Of a stretch of 64,000 bases of DNA, positions 41,779 through 53,299 are shown one piece after another. The notes under the pieces are model-generated. The model ran no database searches. It saw nothing but the letters and a program-made list of their open reading frames with translations, and was not told the DNA's origin. The position numbers and the translations under genes were made by a program. Position 1 is the first letter of the stretch. Each line of letters starts with the position of its first letter. The DNA comes from Conus ventricosus (taxonomy: Eukaryota; Mollusca; Gastropoda; Neogastropoda; Conidae), in NCBI GenBank assembly GCA_018398815.1, contig JAFLJL010014716.1:77618-141617 (forward strand), read 5' to 3'.

Positions 41779-44700
41779 ATGGCTAAAATATATAAGGACC
41801 CCGGGCGAATTGTTTGAAGGAATTTTCGAGGAAAAGCGTTTATCAGAGCACCTTAATGATATTGATTTAGAAGTTATTGATCCCCGCAAGCGTACGGGCA
41901 AGCGTTTCTCATGCTATTTCTCAAGTTCCAGGGAAACTAACAAAAAGACCCGCCATTAAAGTAATGTTAGCTGTTTTAATCGACTATGTAACAATAAATG
42001 AAGAAAAATCTAGAGTCTGGGTTCCCCAACTAAACAACAGCTTTTTCTTTCTCATAATGACTTAACACCTGGTTGGGCAGAAACCAGCTGCTTACACAGT
42101 TTGATGTGGCCGCCGAGAAGCCAAAATGAGAGGCTCCGGTTGGGCAGAGGGCGAAGTCTTAGAGAAACAGATTAAAACAAGCTAAGTAAGAGCCGATTGT
42201 TGGCAAGTCTTACATTCCACTACCTCCAGCATTATCGCAAAAAAAGCAGTTCTAAAAAATAAAGAATTATTCAGACAACAAATGTTTTATGTGGTGTGTT
42301 CTCGCAAGGCTGCATCACGTTGTAAAAACGCAGAGAGAGTATCAACTATGAACCTTACATCAATGATCTTAACTTTAGTGGGGTGTCCTTTCCTGTTAGC
42401 GTGGATCCATTGATCATTTGAAAAACAAAACAAACAATAACTGTTAATGTATACACAAAGGATGAGGAAAAAATCTACTACCCCTTAAAGTGTCCAAGAA
42501 CAGCCCAACAATAGGTGATCCAGGGCAAAATCATGTTTACTTACTACTGATGTTTTCACCAGCGGGGGGACCGCATTACACATTGAACGAACAATGAGTA
42601 GATATTTCGGCATACTTCAAAGCATTTCCATAAAAAAAGAATTTGTAGAAAATGTTTAAAAAGAATGCCATCCGTTCCAGCCGCGCTTGAACTAAAAAAA
42701 CATTGTAGTAGCCCAGTTGACCGTAATACAGAACTAATTACGCCCCCAGAAGGCAGTAAAGTTGTTTTAAGAACTGGAAACGACTGCAAAATTCTCCATA
42801 CCCTAGTTTACGCAGACTTCGAATCACTCATTGTTCCTTATGAAGGGCCACGCCACAAAAAAATTCGAAAAACATCTTAATGAGTAATCATCAGATTTGT
42901 TCATTTGCCTTCGATTTTTGTCAGGTCGGATGGCGTTCATTCAAAGCCAGAATTATACAGAGGACCAAATGCTGCAGAATACTTCTTAAAACGCATGCAG
43001 CAAGTGCGTAATGACTGTTCTAATAATCTGAATTTATCTGAAATCATAATGACACCTGAAACCAAGAACAGTATGACTCAGCCACACCCTTGTTGGATTT
43101 GTGGTTTAGAACTCAGTGAAGAAGCAAAAATCCGACAGTAAGAGACCAAGATCACATTTTGTGGAAAGTTCAGAGGAGAGCAAGCACACAGTAAATGCAA
43201 TCTTCAACTAAAGTTTGAACCAAAGACATGGAAGCTGCCCATCTTTTTTCACAACTTGCGAGGTTATGACACTCATCTTAAAGAAAGCAGTAACCGACTC
43301 CTTCAGGGGTCATGTATTGCACAGTCATCAGAAAAGTACATGTGTTTCACTTTAAATAACAAGTCTTTTAAAGACTCTATGCAACACATGAGGGTTCATT
43401 AGAGTCACTAGCTATGTCCTTAAAGTCCTGCTCAATAAAAGGAAGAATATTTTGACCCAACTCTCGTTAGAAAGGGCGTTTACCCTTTTTGAGTAAAATG
43501 AACATTGGGAAAGGTTTTGAAGAAGACTCACTTCCTCCTAAAGGGGGCGTTTCTTTTCTAGTCTTAGAGGAAAGGACATCAGTGATTCTGATTACCAGCA
43601 TGCTCAAGATGCGGGCAGAAGTTAGAGTGTAAAACGATGGGAGACTATCAGACTCATACTTGAAAGGCCCATGATGTTTGTTGGCGGACGTCTTTGAAAA
43701 TTATAGAAAGACCTGCGAAACATTTCAGCCTGGATCCGCGCATTTATATTTCTGCGCCCGGGGTAGTTTGGATGCTTTCTTAAAGTTTACTGGAGTACAG
43801 ATGATTTATTGTCTGACCTACCAATGATTCAGATGATTGAAAACGGATTGCGTGGAGGAATTAGTATGGGGTCGCATCATTATTGTAAAGCAAACAACAA
43901 ATACTTGGGCGACTAATGATCCAAGTAAAAGGTCTAACTATCTCATGTATTAGGACGCAAACAATCTGTATGGTTGGCATGGCGCAAACGCTTCCATTAC
44001 GCAACTTAAAATGTACACTGGTGGTAATTAAAAACATTCAAGAATTTGTAGAACATCTGCATACTCTTACAGCTGACGTAAAAGAGGTCTTATTCTAGAG
44101 TTGACTTAGAATATCCTCATGAACTCCATGACCTGCATAATGACTATCCATTAGCAGCAGAAGTCCCAAAGACGAATCCAAGGAGCCGCCTAAACTTGTG
44201 CCAATCTTCGGGCAAAAAAATTTTGTCTGTCAATTACAGACTTCTACAATTTTATTTAAGACATGGGGTTTTAAGTTGACAGCTGTTCACGTATAAATTG
44301 CTTTTGTCAAGAACAGTTCATGAAACCATACATCATGAAGAACACTGATCTTAGAAATAAAATCCGCAGAGGGTTCAGAAAAAGACTTTTTCAAGCTGAT
44401 GAACGTTAAGCTGTTTTCGGAAAGACTATGGAGAATCCGCACAAGCGCAAAGATGTTAGATTAGTCACCAAGAAAACGAAGCAATTAAGCTGACTTTAAA
44501 ACCTAATTAACAGGACTTCAGAAGAATTCATGATCACCTTTTTGGGATAATGATGAAGAAAAAGAAAGTCAAATTGGACAAAACCTGTATTTTTTGGGTT
44601 TACCGTTTTAGAATTATCAAAGCTTTTGATGTTAGAATTTCTTTATGACACCTTTAAGCCCTTGTATCCAAGTCCAGAGTACTTTACCCCAGATACAGAA

Positions 44701-45110
44701 AGTTTTTGTTATAGATATCCCTACTGAAGACATCTATAAAGACATGGAATTAGAAGTAGCTAAAGAAGCGAGTGGATGGGACGACACATCCGATTACCCT
44801 AAAGATTTGCCTTTGCAATTTAATTACTAACAAGAAGGTTTAGGAAAGATGAAGGATGAATTATCTGGAAAGGTGATCAGGGAGAATGTGGGGTTAAGGT
44901 CAAAAATTACAGTATTTCGAGCCAAGAGAAAACCATTAAGAAAGCAAAAGGAATATCTGCAGTGTTGTGCAGTCAAACATATCACATACAACTACAAAGA
45001 AACATTGTTGACAATAAGACTTTTCATCATGACAACGTAAAACTGCGATCTAATCTACATGAGATCAACACAACGTTGTAACAAAGAAGTCATTAGATAG
45101 AACAAACCAA
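41779..45110 (+). pseudogene. Protein-primed type B DNA polymerase, broken
   Basis: ATG at 41,779 (MAKIYKDPG). The N-terminal part holds NKCFMWCVLARLHH and EPYINDL-type blocks. Exonuclease motif I is seen as LVYADFESLIVPYEG (about 42,800-42,855). A Cys pair (CWICG, 43,093) is followed by RDQDHI and CNL pieces. FFHNLRGYDTHL (about 43,245) fits ExoII. Polymerase motif A is DANNLYGW (about 43,952). Motif B region pieces are EKDFFKLMN and FGKTMENPHKRKD (about 44,380-44,450). The motif C position reads FTPDTESF (about 44,682), where a DTD-type site is expected. The end is KMKDELSGKVIRENVGL. At least ten breaks occur. Elements of this class replicate their linear genome by protein-primed synthesis. 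Confidence 0.85.
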
Positions 45111-45358
45111 AACGTGTGTTTGTTTAATCCAGAGTTTTCCCTATGCAATCGGGCACTGGAGGACCGCATAAACAGGAGGGTTTATATTTTTCATCAACTT
45201 TTAATATAAGATCAATCATAGCTTCATCCAATTCATCTAATTCTTTTATCAATGTTTTCTTGATGTGCTCAAATTTTTTTTTATTATTTCAAAATATTCC
45301 TTTTTCCCAATTTGGGTTTTTGGATTGTAGGGATCTGGATTTGGTTTAGCATGCATTG

Positions 45359-45600
45359 TTAATCTTCACAAATGTCCCCTAATAGCAGAACACGCATTAA
45401 AATGATTCCCCTATCATTTTCAAGGTCTCTTCCTTTACCATTCTTTGCTTCGTTCTGTGCTTCCTTCTGAGCTTCCATTTTAGACTCAAATATATTTACT
45501 AAATTAATTAAAGCGGAACTGTTGTCTGGTGGGATTTTCTGAAGTTCTTCTTTCACAAAAGATCTTTGAGAGCTGGTTGTTTTGTTGTGTCAGTTCTCGT
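45359..45600 (-). pseudogene. Short Glu/Lys-rich viral frame
   Basis: A 65-codon minus frame, MKEELQKIPPDNSSALINLV then FESKMEAQKEAQNEAKNGKG, predicting coiled coil. It lies just downstream of the integrase frame and may be a separate small gene or a divergent integrase tail. The function is unknown. Confidence 0.35.
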
Positions 45601-46650
45601 AAATAATACACGGCGGATTCATCTTTACAATTCTTTTTATTTCATATGGATCAACACTCCAAACTTTGGGTCTGTTGCCCTGATGCGAGTGTCCCCTTCT
45701 GCTTCCCCCGGTAAATAAAGGTAAACCCTTTCTTTCAAAACCAAACGTAATAGTTTGCTGATGAAGACTCTCCTTCAGCAACATTATTGTTTTCTTTTGA
45801 TTGTTGTACTGGTTTTAGCCCTTTAAAAATTCTCATTATTCATTGCGCGCAAAACTGAGGGCAGTCTTCTAACCCATTCTGGTTGCGAGAAATTTTCAAA
45901 AAGCCTCTGTGAAACGGAGGAAAAGTCTTTCAGCTAAACAGTTTGTTAAAGTTTTCAACTAAAGCCTGTGATCTGTGAACTCCTGGAATGCCTCTTTTAA
46001 TGGTAACTCTATGTTTTAACAATAATTTATTCACTTGGCCTTTAAATTTTTCCCATCATCGACTTGAATCATGCGAGGATAATTAAGGGGCCTCGTTGGT
46101 ATATCAGTTGTATAGCGACAGCAACAGCAGAAGCACTCTTTTGTGTTAAGGTTCCGCATCTTATATCTTGAAGCTATGTCAATGACTGTGATGCGTACTT
46201 AAAATCTTTTTCGGGCTAATCGTACAATGGGGTAAATAAAGAAGGTCCAATTTTATGGGTGTCGTTTGGTATTGTATTCACAAAGTGTGGCCTGTATTCG
46301 TCTAGGGGCAGGTAAATAAAATTTGCCAAATTGCTTGTTTAATAAAACCCTTCCTTCGCTGTTTGTTCACTGACTCCCGCAAATTGGCTTAGCTTTTAAT
46401 TGTGGGTTTTCCCCTTTCCCAAAACCTTTGGCGAATAAAAAATTTTTTTTCATTTTTTATTCAGCCCAAATTTATGCGCAACAAAATACACAACGGTCAT
46501 ACCACGACAATAAACCCATTTATGCATCTTTTTTTTCTGATGGATGATAAAGTCGAAATTTTGGTGGGGGCAATGTCTCGTTGGTTTGCCGTTTCAAGAA
46601 AATTCTTTAATTGCTGGTCAACGCTTTAAAGTGTAAGTGCAGCCCGTTTT
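45600..46650 (-). pseudogene. Retrovirus-type (rve) integrase, broken
   Basis: Minus-strand pieces in order: FIKQAIWQI, HPIKLDLLYLPH (first catalytic Asp, about 46,250), then QKSASAVAVAIQ, then YPRMIQVDDG (second Asp, about 46,065), then IPGVHRSQALVENFNK (Glu, about 45,965). The D…D…E order and spacing fit the integrases of Polintons and adintoviruses, which insert the element into host DNA. The C-terminal frame 45,590-45,784 holds FGFERKGLPLFTGG and PKVWSVDPYEIKRI. Several stops and shifts break it. It faces the polymerase gene tail to tail. Confidence 0.75.
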
Positions 46651-47079
46651 TTGGTGTTATTATAAATCTAAAGCTAATTCTCTCTTTTCATAGTGATCTG
46701 TGCAGCTGCAGTTGCTCCAAGCTTTGTTATTCTTTTCTCTCGCCGTCATCCCGTAGTTACTAAACGCGTAATTACTTTCCCCAAAAGCAAGCGCACACCA
46801 AGCCCCTATCATCATTACGGTGAAGCCTTTTTATAAATGTATTTTTTTTTACTTTTATATTGTCTGGAATATCCTTGTAACCAAAATCTTTGTAGCAAAA
46901 AGTGTAAGATACAATCACTTGCTGAGTCTTCAAGCTAGTTTGCCAAGATCTGCTGGGTTAATTTTAACAGCTTTACCAACATTGTATCCTACACTTAGCC
47001 CCCAATAACAGCAAAAGGAACAGGTTGCAACAGTTTTCGGGGCTCATTTAAAAATAAAAATTATAATAATAAAAAACAT
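46651..47079 (-). other. Right part of the viral element up to the gap, unresolved
   Basis: Minus-strand fragments such as GAWCALAFGESNYAF and KISTLSSI can be read, but no gene is assigned. The right terminal repeat is not reached. Confidence 0.35.
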
Positions 47080-48079
47080 NNNNNNNNNNNNNNNNNNNNN
47101 NNNNNNNNNNNNNNNNNNNNNNNNNNNNNNNNNNNNNNNNNNNNNNNNNNNNNNNNNNNNNNNNNNNNNNNNNNNNNNNNNNNNNNNNNNNNNNNNNNNN
47201 NNNNNNNNNNNNNNNNNNNNNNNNNNNNNNNNNNNNNNNNNNNNNNNNNNNNNNNNNNNNNNNNNNNNNNNNNNNNNNNNNNNNNNNNNNNNNNNNNNNN
47301 NNNNNNNNNNNNNNNNNNNNNNNNNNNNNNNNNNNNNNNNNNNNNNNNNNNNNNNNNNNNNNNNNNNNNNNNNNNNNNNNNNNNNNNNNNNNNNNNNNNN
47401 NNNNNNNNNNNNNNNNNNNNNNNNNNNNNNNNNNNNNNNNNNNNNNNNNNNNNNNNNNNNNNNNNNNNNNNNNNNNNNNNNNNNNNNNNNNNNNNNNNNN
47501 NNNNNNNNNNNNNNNNNNNNNNNNNNNNNNNNNNNNNNNNNNNNNNNNNNNNNNNNNNNNNNNNNNNNNNNNNNNNNNNNNNNNNNNNNNNNNNNNNNNN
47601 NNNNNNNNNNNNNNNNNNNNNNNNNNNNNNNNNNNNNNNNNNNNNNNNNNNNNNNNNNNNNNNNNNNNNNNNNNNNNNNNNNNNNNNNNNNNNNNNNNNN
47701 NNNNNNNNNNNNNNNNNNNNNNNNNNNNNNNNNNNNNNNNNNNNNNNNNNNNNNNNNNNNNNNNNNNNNNNNNNNNNNNNNNNNNNNNNNNNNNNNNNNN
47801 NNNNNNNNNNNNNNNNNNNNNNNNNNNNNNNNNNNNNNNNNNNNNNNNNNNNNNNNNNNNNNNNNNNNNNNNNNNNNNNNNNNNNNNNNNNNNNNNNNNN
47901 NNNNNNNNNNNNNNNNNNNNNNNNNNNNNNNNNNNNNNNNNNNNNNNNNNNNNNNNNNNNNNNNNNNNNNNNNNNNNNNNNNNNNNNNNNNNNNNNNNNN
48001 NNNNNNNNNNNNNNNNNNNNNNNNNNNNNNNNNNNNNNNNNNNNNNNNNNNNNNNNNNNNNNNNNNNNNNNNNNNNNNN
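47080..48079. other. Scaffold gap of exactly 1,000 N
   Basis: The round length marks an artificial gap of unknown size between two contigs. Frames reported through it are meaningless. Confidence 0.99.
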
Positions 48080-48302
48080 TTTCGCTTCCAATGCTCTTCT
48101 CTCTGATAAAAGTTCGGGGATTCCTGATAATATGGCAAAGTTCCACACAAAGGCAATGCTCTTCTCTCTGATAAAAGTTCTGGGATTCCTGATAATATGG
48201 CAAAGTTCCACACAGAGGCAATGCTCTTCTCTCTCATAAAAGTTCTGGGATTCGTGATAATATGGCAAAGTTCCACACAGAGCAATGCTCTTCTCTCTCA
48301 TC
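48080..48302 (-). repeat. 66-bp minisatellite, inverted copy, distal end
   Basis: About 3.5 units. Reversed, the first bases read …GAGAAGAGCATTGGAAGCGAAA, matching 16,630-16,650, only about 30 bp before the exon at 16,683. The units are of the divergent type (AACTTTGCC, TCAGGAATCCC) found at the same end of the left array. Confidence 0.92.
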
Positions 48303-48526
48303 AGGGGTGGGACTCTCCATAAAGGAAAAAGAGGAAACAGTCTGGGGGGTCCGGGCATGCCCCCCCCCCCCCCCCCCCCTGGAAATTTTGGGTTGCTACA
48401 TTCAATTCTGTGCAATCTGGTGCATTTTGAGACTGAAATTAACAAATTTTAAAGCAAAAAAAACAGTATTTTTTTTTTTTTTTTAAATTGGAAATGAAAT
48501 GAGGCAGGAACAGTAAACAATAAACA

Positions 48527-49804
48527 GTAAACAAGTGGGGTCACGTTTGCTCCCATAAGAAAACCTGACACAGAGTAACTTTTATTCAAGACAGGCATAG
48601 CCTTTTAAACTTGAATAAAGTCAGACAATACATAGACGAACAATCTAATGGTGGGGGAAAAAAACAAGCGCAGGCCAACAACTGATTTGTCCTCACAATA
48701 ATGACTTGGCAAAGATTTGGACTTAAGGAGGGGGGCATTTTCGAAGATGGAGAAACTGGGAACATAATTAAGAAAATATATTACAGATCTATGTATGAAA
48801 ACTCTTCAGTAGCTGCACAAGGGAACCATTGCAATCCCTTTTGAAGGCAGATATATTTGTATAAATAAGGCAAATATATCTGCCTTCAAAAGGATTGCGA
48901 TGATTCCCTTGTGCAGCAGCTGCTGAATAGTTTCCATATATCTGTAATATATTTTCTTAATTTCATGTTCCCAGTTTCTCCATCTTCAAACTGCCCCTCC
49001 TCAGTCCAAATCTTTGCCAAGTCATTACTATGAGACAGTTAAGTTGTTGGCCTGCGCTTGTTTCCCCCAACAGCTTTACATTTCCGTCCTTATTGAGACA
49101 CTTAGTGAAAGGGCAAACAAACAAGGCTTTTCACATTTGTAATCCAACATTTTTGTTGCTGTAGTCTGAGCAGAGGCATGTATCAAACTTGTGTACTACT
49201 TAACTATGGAAAATTAACTTCCCAGAAAGTGATGACGTCATTTTTGCACAATATTGTGTTTGTTGTCATTGTTCTAATATTGCCTGACCACTTGCGTACA
49301 AGCTTTCATGCGGCATCTATGTTATCTACAAGAAAATAAACCCAGTCGAGTTTGGTATTAAAAGAATTGTTGGGAATTCGCAATTCAGTCATCTCAATAG
49401 TGCAGATATATTACATTTTTCATGACAATAACTAATTTATCAAACCTACAGCCCCCATTTGTAATGGCCGCTCAACCTTGCCGAACGCATTGCTGCCAGA
49501 CCAGCTATGCACAGATGACATTCAGTTGGCCGAATACAGTGCGGTTAGCTGGCTGGTGGTGAGCGGCCTGCAGAAAACATTCCTTTCCCTAACCTGCATT
49601 CACAGTTGGTCTCTGCAGCTGTAAACTCCCCTGCGACTCAAAACTAAGTAACTTGCTCTGAACAGCCGTGCCCACCCCCCCTCCCCCCACTATCAGATTG
49701 TTTGTCTATTATGTATTTGTCCGACTTTATTCTGTGCCAGTCTTGAATAAAAGTTACTCTGTGTCAGGTTTTCTTATGGAGCAAACGTTACCCCACTTGT
49801 TTAC
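48527..49804. mobile_element. Foldback-type element with 65-bp TIRs
   Basis: The left end GTAAACAAGTGGGGTCACGT… through …AACTTTTATTCAAGAC (48,527-48,592) matches the reverse of 49,740-49,804 with two mismatches and one indel. There is no coding sequence. Inside is a second, larger palindrome (48,653-49,068). Confidence 0.85.
48653..49068. repeat. About 200-bp arm palindrome with 13-bp loop
   Basis: Sequence from GGGGGAAAAAAACAAGCGCA to GAAGGCAGATATATTT pairs with AAATATATCTGCCTTC to GCGCTTGTTTCCCCC, with a loop near GTATAAATAAGGC. About 88% pairing by eye. It could form a long hairpin RNA if transcribed. Confidence 0.85.
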
Positions 49805-50120
49805 CTTTTTTTTTTTTTTTAAACACAAAAAGCTATAAAAATCAACTATACTAATACTTACTATCTTTAACCCATTCCCTGCCTGGAACGAGTAACACTC
49901 GTCAGAAAGCCGCAGAAAACAGAAAACCGCTACGCCCCGAACAAGAGTGTCTCGTCGTAACAGAAAGCAGAAAAATCTACTTGGGAGACGACCCTCTAAA
50001 ATGTTCTCACCTCTTCTACTGGTGTCAAGGAACAGCCCCTTTCCCTTCTCGCGAGCAGCCAGCTGACCACATGTATGCAAATTGCGAGTTGAGAGGTCAC
50101 AGCTGATAAGCATAGTCAAG

Positions 50121-50690
50121 ATGGCAGCTCAACCTAGCACTTCGTCGACGCGTCCCGTTTCCAAGCGTCACACTGCCCTCGACATTTTAGATGACGTTAT
50201 AAAGTATCAAGAGAGTGATGAAGAAGACCTTTGAGGATCGGATCCTGATACTAGCGATGAGGAGGAGACGGATGGGAATCAGCACTATCCACTTTTATCG
50301 GAGATACATGCTGGTGATGACGTGGCTTCACTGTTCTGTACACAACACATCAGTAAAGAAAGAGCCGTTAGGTGGGCGACGAAGCGGAAATTGCCGAACG
50401 CGTGCCGTGAACGAGCACTGCACCCCCTCCTTTCTTGACGAACGGGGTGGTGGACATGGTACGGGCTCAGAACGACGGTGAAGGTCCCGTGGAAGCGGCC
50501 GGGGGCGTGGCATGGGGCGTGGTCAGCAACAGCTGATCAAAGAATGGAGAGAAAGAGGTGCACAGCCCTTCAACCTTGCAGCTGTTTTGACTGGGAATTC
50601 TGGTCTGCAAGTCAACTGTGCCAATTTTCAGCTGTACAAAGTTCCAGTCTTCAGTTCTTTCATGACCAGAAACTGGTTTCAGGCAAGTAG
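50121..50690 (+). pseudogene. piggyBac-like transposase N-terminus, broken
   Basis: ATG at 50,121 reads MAAQPSTSSTRPVSKRHTAL, then the acidic KYQESDEEDL and an in-frame TGA (50,232). After it the frame continues SDPDTSDEEETDGNQHYPLL. A later frame reads GRGQQQLIKEWRERGAQPFN, then GNSGLQVNCANFQLYK and SSFMTRNWFQ. The acidic N-terminus and the GLQVN…F…FMTxxWFQ layout fit a piggyBac-type transposase ahead of its catalytic core, which is absent. There are two breaks or more. Confidence 0.55.
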
Positions 50691-50849
50691 CTCTATTTTT
50701 CTTTTGTTGGTTTGTTTTGTTTTGTTTTTGTTTTTACTACATGATTCTTCATTCCTTGACTATTCATTTTCTGTATTTCTCTTCTTTGCCCCATTTCCTA
50801 CTGAAACTACAATTATGGCAAATAATGACTGTATGGATAGGTGGGACTG

Positions 50850-50872
50850 TGTGTGTGTGAGTGTGTGTGTGT

Positions 50873-50915
<43 letters not shown>

Positions 50916-51103
50916 TTGTGTGTGCGCGCGCACGCGCGCGCCTAAGCATTATTTATTTCTGTATGCAAGTTTTCCATATAAGTTTGTTCATTTTGTATAA
51001 CACAGAAGCACTCATCCACAGCAGTTTTTTGTTTTGTATCATTGTGGTGTTTTTACATTCATGTGTGTGTGATACTGTTAGTGTGTGTTTGTGCATATGT
51101 GTA

Positions 51104-51153
<50 letters not shown>

Positions 51154-51178
51154 AAGCTGTTTGTGTGTATGCATGTTG

Positions 51179-51241
<63 letters not shown>

Positions 51242-51253
51242 CGTGTGGGTGTG

Positions 51254-51304
<51 letters not shown>
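50850..51304. repeat. GT microsatellites with GC patch
   Basis: (GT)n at 50,850-50,925, then CGCGCGCACGCGCGCG, then longer (GT)n at 51,061-51,304. The Cys/Val frames are artefacts. Confidence 0.95.
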
Positions 51305-51307
<3 letters not shown>

Positions 51308-51657
51308 ATCACATGTTATTAGTGTGAACCATCATCATAAAAAACAAAACCAATATAGAATGATGTGAAATTGTAGACAAGAGTATAAGTAAGTAATCCA
51401 CAAAAAATCTAACAAATAACTCAACAAATGGGTGAATAATGTACATGTTAGTGAACATACCGTGAAAAGCATGATTATGCCCCTTCTTACCCAACAAATA
51501 GTACCCCCAATTATGAGCAGATTGTCATCAAGAACAACATTCCTTGGGATTTATATGACTGTCATGTGTTAGTGCTGATGTTGAACTATTAGTCACATCA
51601 CTTTTTCATTGTTTACACTGATTTTATATGGTGCAATTTGTTATGTATACCTGAAAA
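51308..51657. repeat. 350-bp dispersed repeat, copy 1
   Basis: Matches 61,342-61,700 at about 93% by eye, starting TTTTATCACATGTTATTAGT. It is probably the 3' non-coding part of the piggyBac-like element. It ends exactly where the palindromic element starts. Confidence 0.85.
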
Positions 51658-51957
51658 AGGAAATTTTCATTCTAAAATTACGTTTAATCTAACATACTTA
51701 CCGTGGCTCACTAATGCAATAAGCGGCAGCAATTTGCTATCCCTGCCTCGTATACAATAAAGTCCGTACGGACAACAAAACCCTGAAAGGGCCTCGTGCC
51801 TCGCGCATGCTCAGAATAGTCCTCTTTTCGAGGTATATTAAAACCTGACTGAGAACATCCTGATGGAACCAGGAAGGCGGGAGGTAGGGAGGGTCTCTGC
51901 GTGAGCCACGGTAAGTATGTTAGATTAAACGTAATTTTAGAATGAAAATTTCCTTTT
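51656..51957. mobile_element. Palindromic-ended repeat with perfect 56-bp arms
   Basis: The left arm (…CATACTTACCGTGGCTCAC at 51,711) and right arm (GTGAGCCACGGTAAGTATG… from 51,901) are exact complements. A degenerate further copy of the left arm follows at about 51,958-51,990 (ACATACTATACCGTGGCTCA). It sits at the 3' side of the DIRS-like element, so it may be that element's terminal/internal complementary region. Confidence 0.75.
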
Positions 51958-53299
51958 AATTACACATACTATACCGTGGCTCACTAATGCAGAGTCGCAC
52001 TACCCGGAAGGAGGGCTCACCTGGTTACCGCCGGGAGGAGCAAGAAGGGCCGGATCGTGTGGCGGAGATGGAATGTTCGCCACAAGCTGATGCGTGCCCT
52101 AGACCCTCTCACGCGACGGGAAAGTGGTAGGTGAATGGAAAGAAAGGGGCTAGGGGCCCCCAATAGCGGCATTAAACCCGAATGTGGCATTATGAGCTAC
52201 TGCCAGCGAAGACGCCCAGCCCTAATCTATGGGTTGGTGGAAACAGCAAATCCTTCGGTTGCTTTACGCGCTTTAATGACTTCTCCACCCATCGGGTTTG
52301 GGAAGAGCGCCTGATGTCCCCTTAAAAACCTTGTTTAGAGAGAAAAGGGGCGCTGTTGGGAAACGAGAAGATTTGTGCGTTTCCTATATCCGCAAAGGGG
52401 AAACCCGGACAGAGATGCGGCCCTGCGTCCGGGGCGGAAAGAAGTGAGAGGAAAAATGGAGTGGTGGGGAAGAAGAACCTGGAAAAGGGTTTTTTCGCTA
52501 AAAAAGTCTGGGAGGAGGCAAAGAGCCCGAGCCATGGGTTCGGAAAGCAAAGTCCCCGGGGGCAGGACTAAGGGGGTGGACCTCATGCAGCGCCCCCCCG
52601 GGGCCCAGGGAAAAACGAGAAAGGTTTTTTGAAAAAAAGGAATTTCGAGAACCTCCGGATGGGCTGGGGGGGGAAGCCTGGGGAGGAGGGATGAAAAGAT
52701 CCCCCGGGGAAACGGGGGGGGATCGGGCCCCCTGTGGGCCGCCCCTCGCCCGATCCCGAGAAGAGGGTCGTCCCAAAGGGAGGGGCCCTAACTGGCGGAT
52801 GTGGTGGAAATAGCGCCCTGTAAAACCTTAAAGAGGGGCTAAAAGTTTCTCTCGTGACAGAAAGGCTAGGTGTTAGCCAATTGGCTTGAAAAGGGAATGG
52901 GTGTACCGCGTGGCTGGAGCCCCCAAGATAGCCCCCTTCCGGGGGCAATATGAATTTGGGTGCCTCCCCTGTGGGCTGTTCCCAAAAGGGCCCAATTCCC
53001 GGGGGGGGGCCCCGTGCGACGCTCCCGCACAACCCAGGCGTGAAATGCAGCACGTTTGGTTGCCGTGTGGAATCCCTGACCGCGGGGGAGCGGGACCTTC
53101 CCTTTTAAAGGCGAGCGGTACGGGGGCAGTGGAAGGTTTTTACGTTCCGGGAAAACCACGCTTGGGCCGGCCGGTGGAGCCCCCGAATAAGCGTGGCTGC
53201 ATCTTCCCTTCCCTTGCGGAGAACCTTTCCCAGAATGGGGAAAACGGGGAAAGGCTAGCCCGTCGGCCCGGCCCAAAGGGGACAGGGGTCCCCGGCCCC

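Larger units (their letters stand above)
34905..47079. mobile_element. Endogenous adintovirus / Maverick-Polinton-like element, broken, right end missing
   Basis: An AT-rich 12.2-kb stretch, unlike the flanking arrays. It has the gene set that defines this group: FtsK/HerA-type ATPase (-), double-jelly-roll capsid (+), protein-primed PolB (+) and rve integrase (-), plus several unknown frames. It is joined on the left to a host 43-bp minisatellite, so it is integrated DNA. The right end runs into a scaffold gap. Every major gene has frameshifts or stops. No adenain-type protease, helicase or lineage marker was recognised. Placement between adintovirus and Polinton needs trees of PolB and capsid. 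Confidence 0.9.

Noticed and set aside
47044..48445. Frames of 386-465 codons through the N run
   Set aside because: N bases translate as X. The coding ends are minisatellite and low-complexity sequence.
50861..51327. Cys/Val-rich small proteins
   Set aside because: (GT)n microsatellite in different frames.
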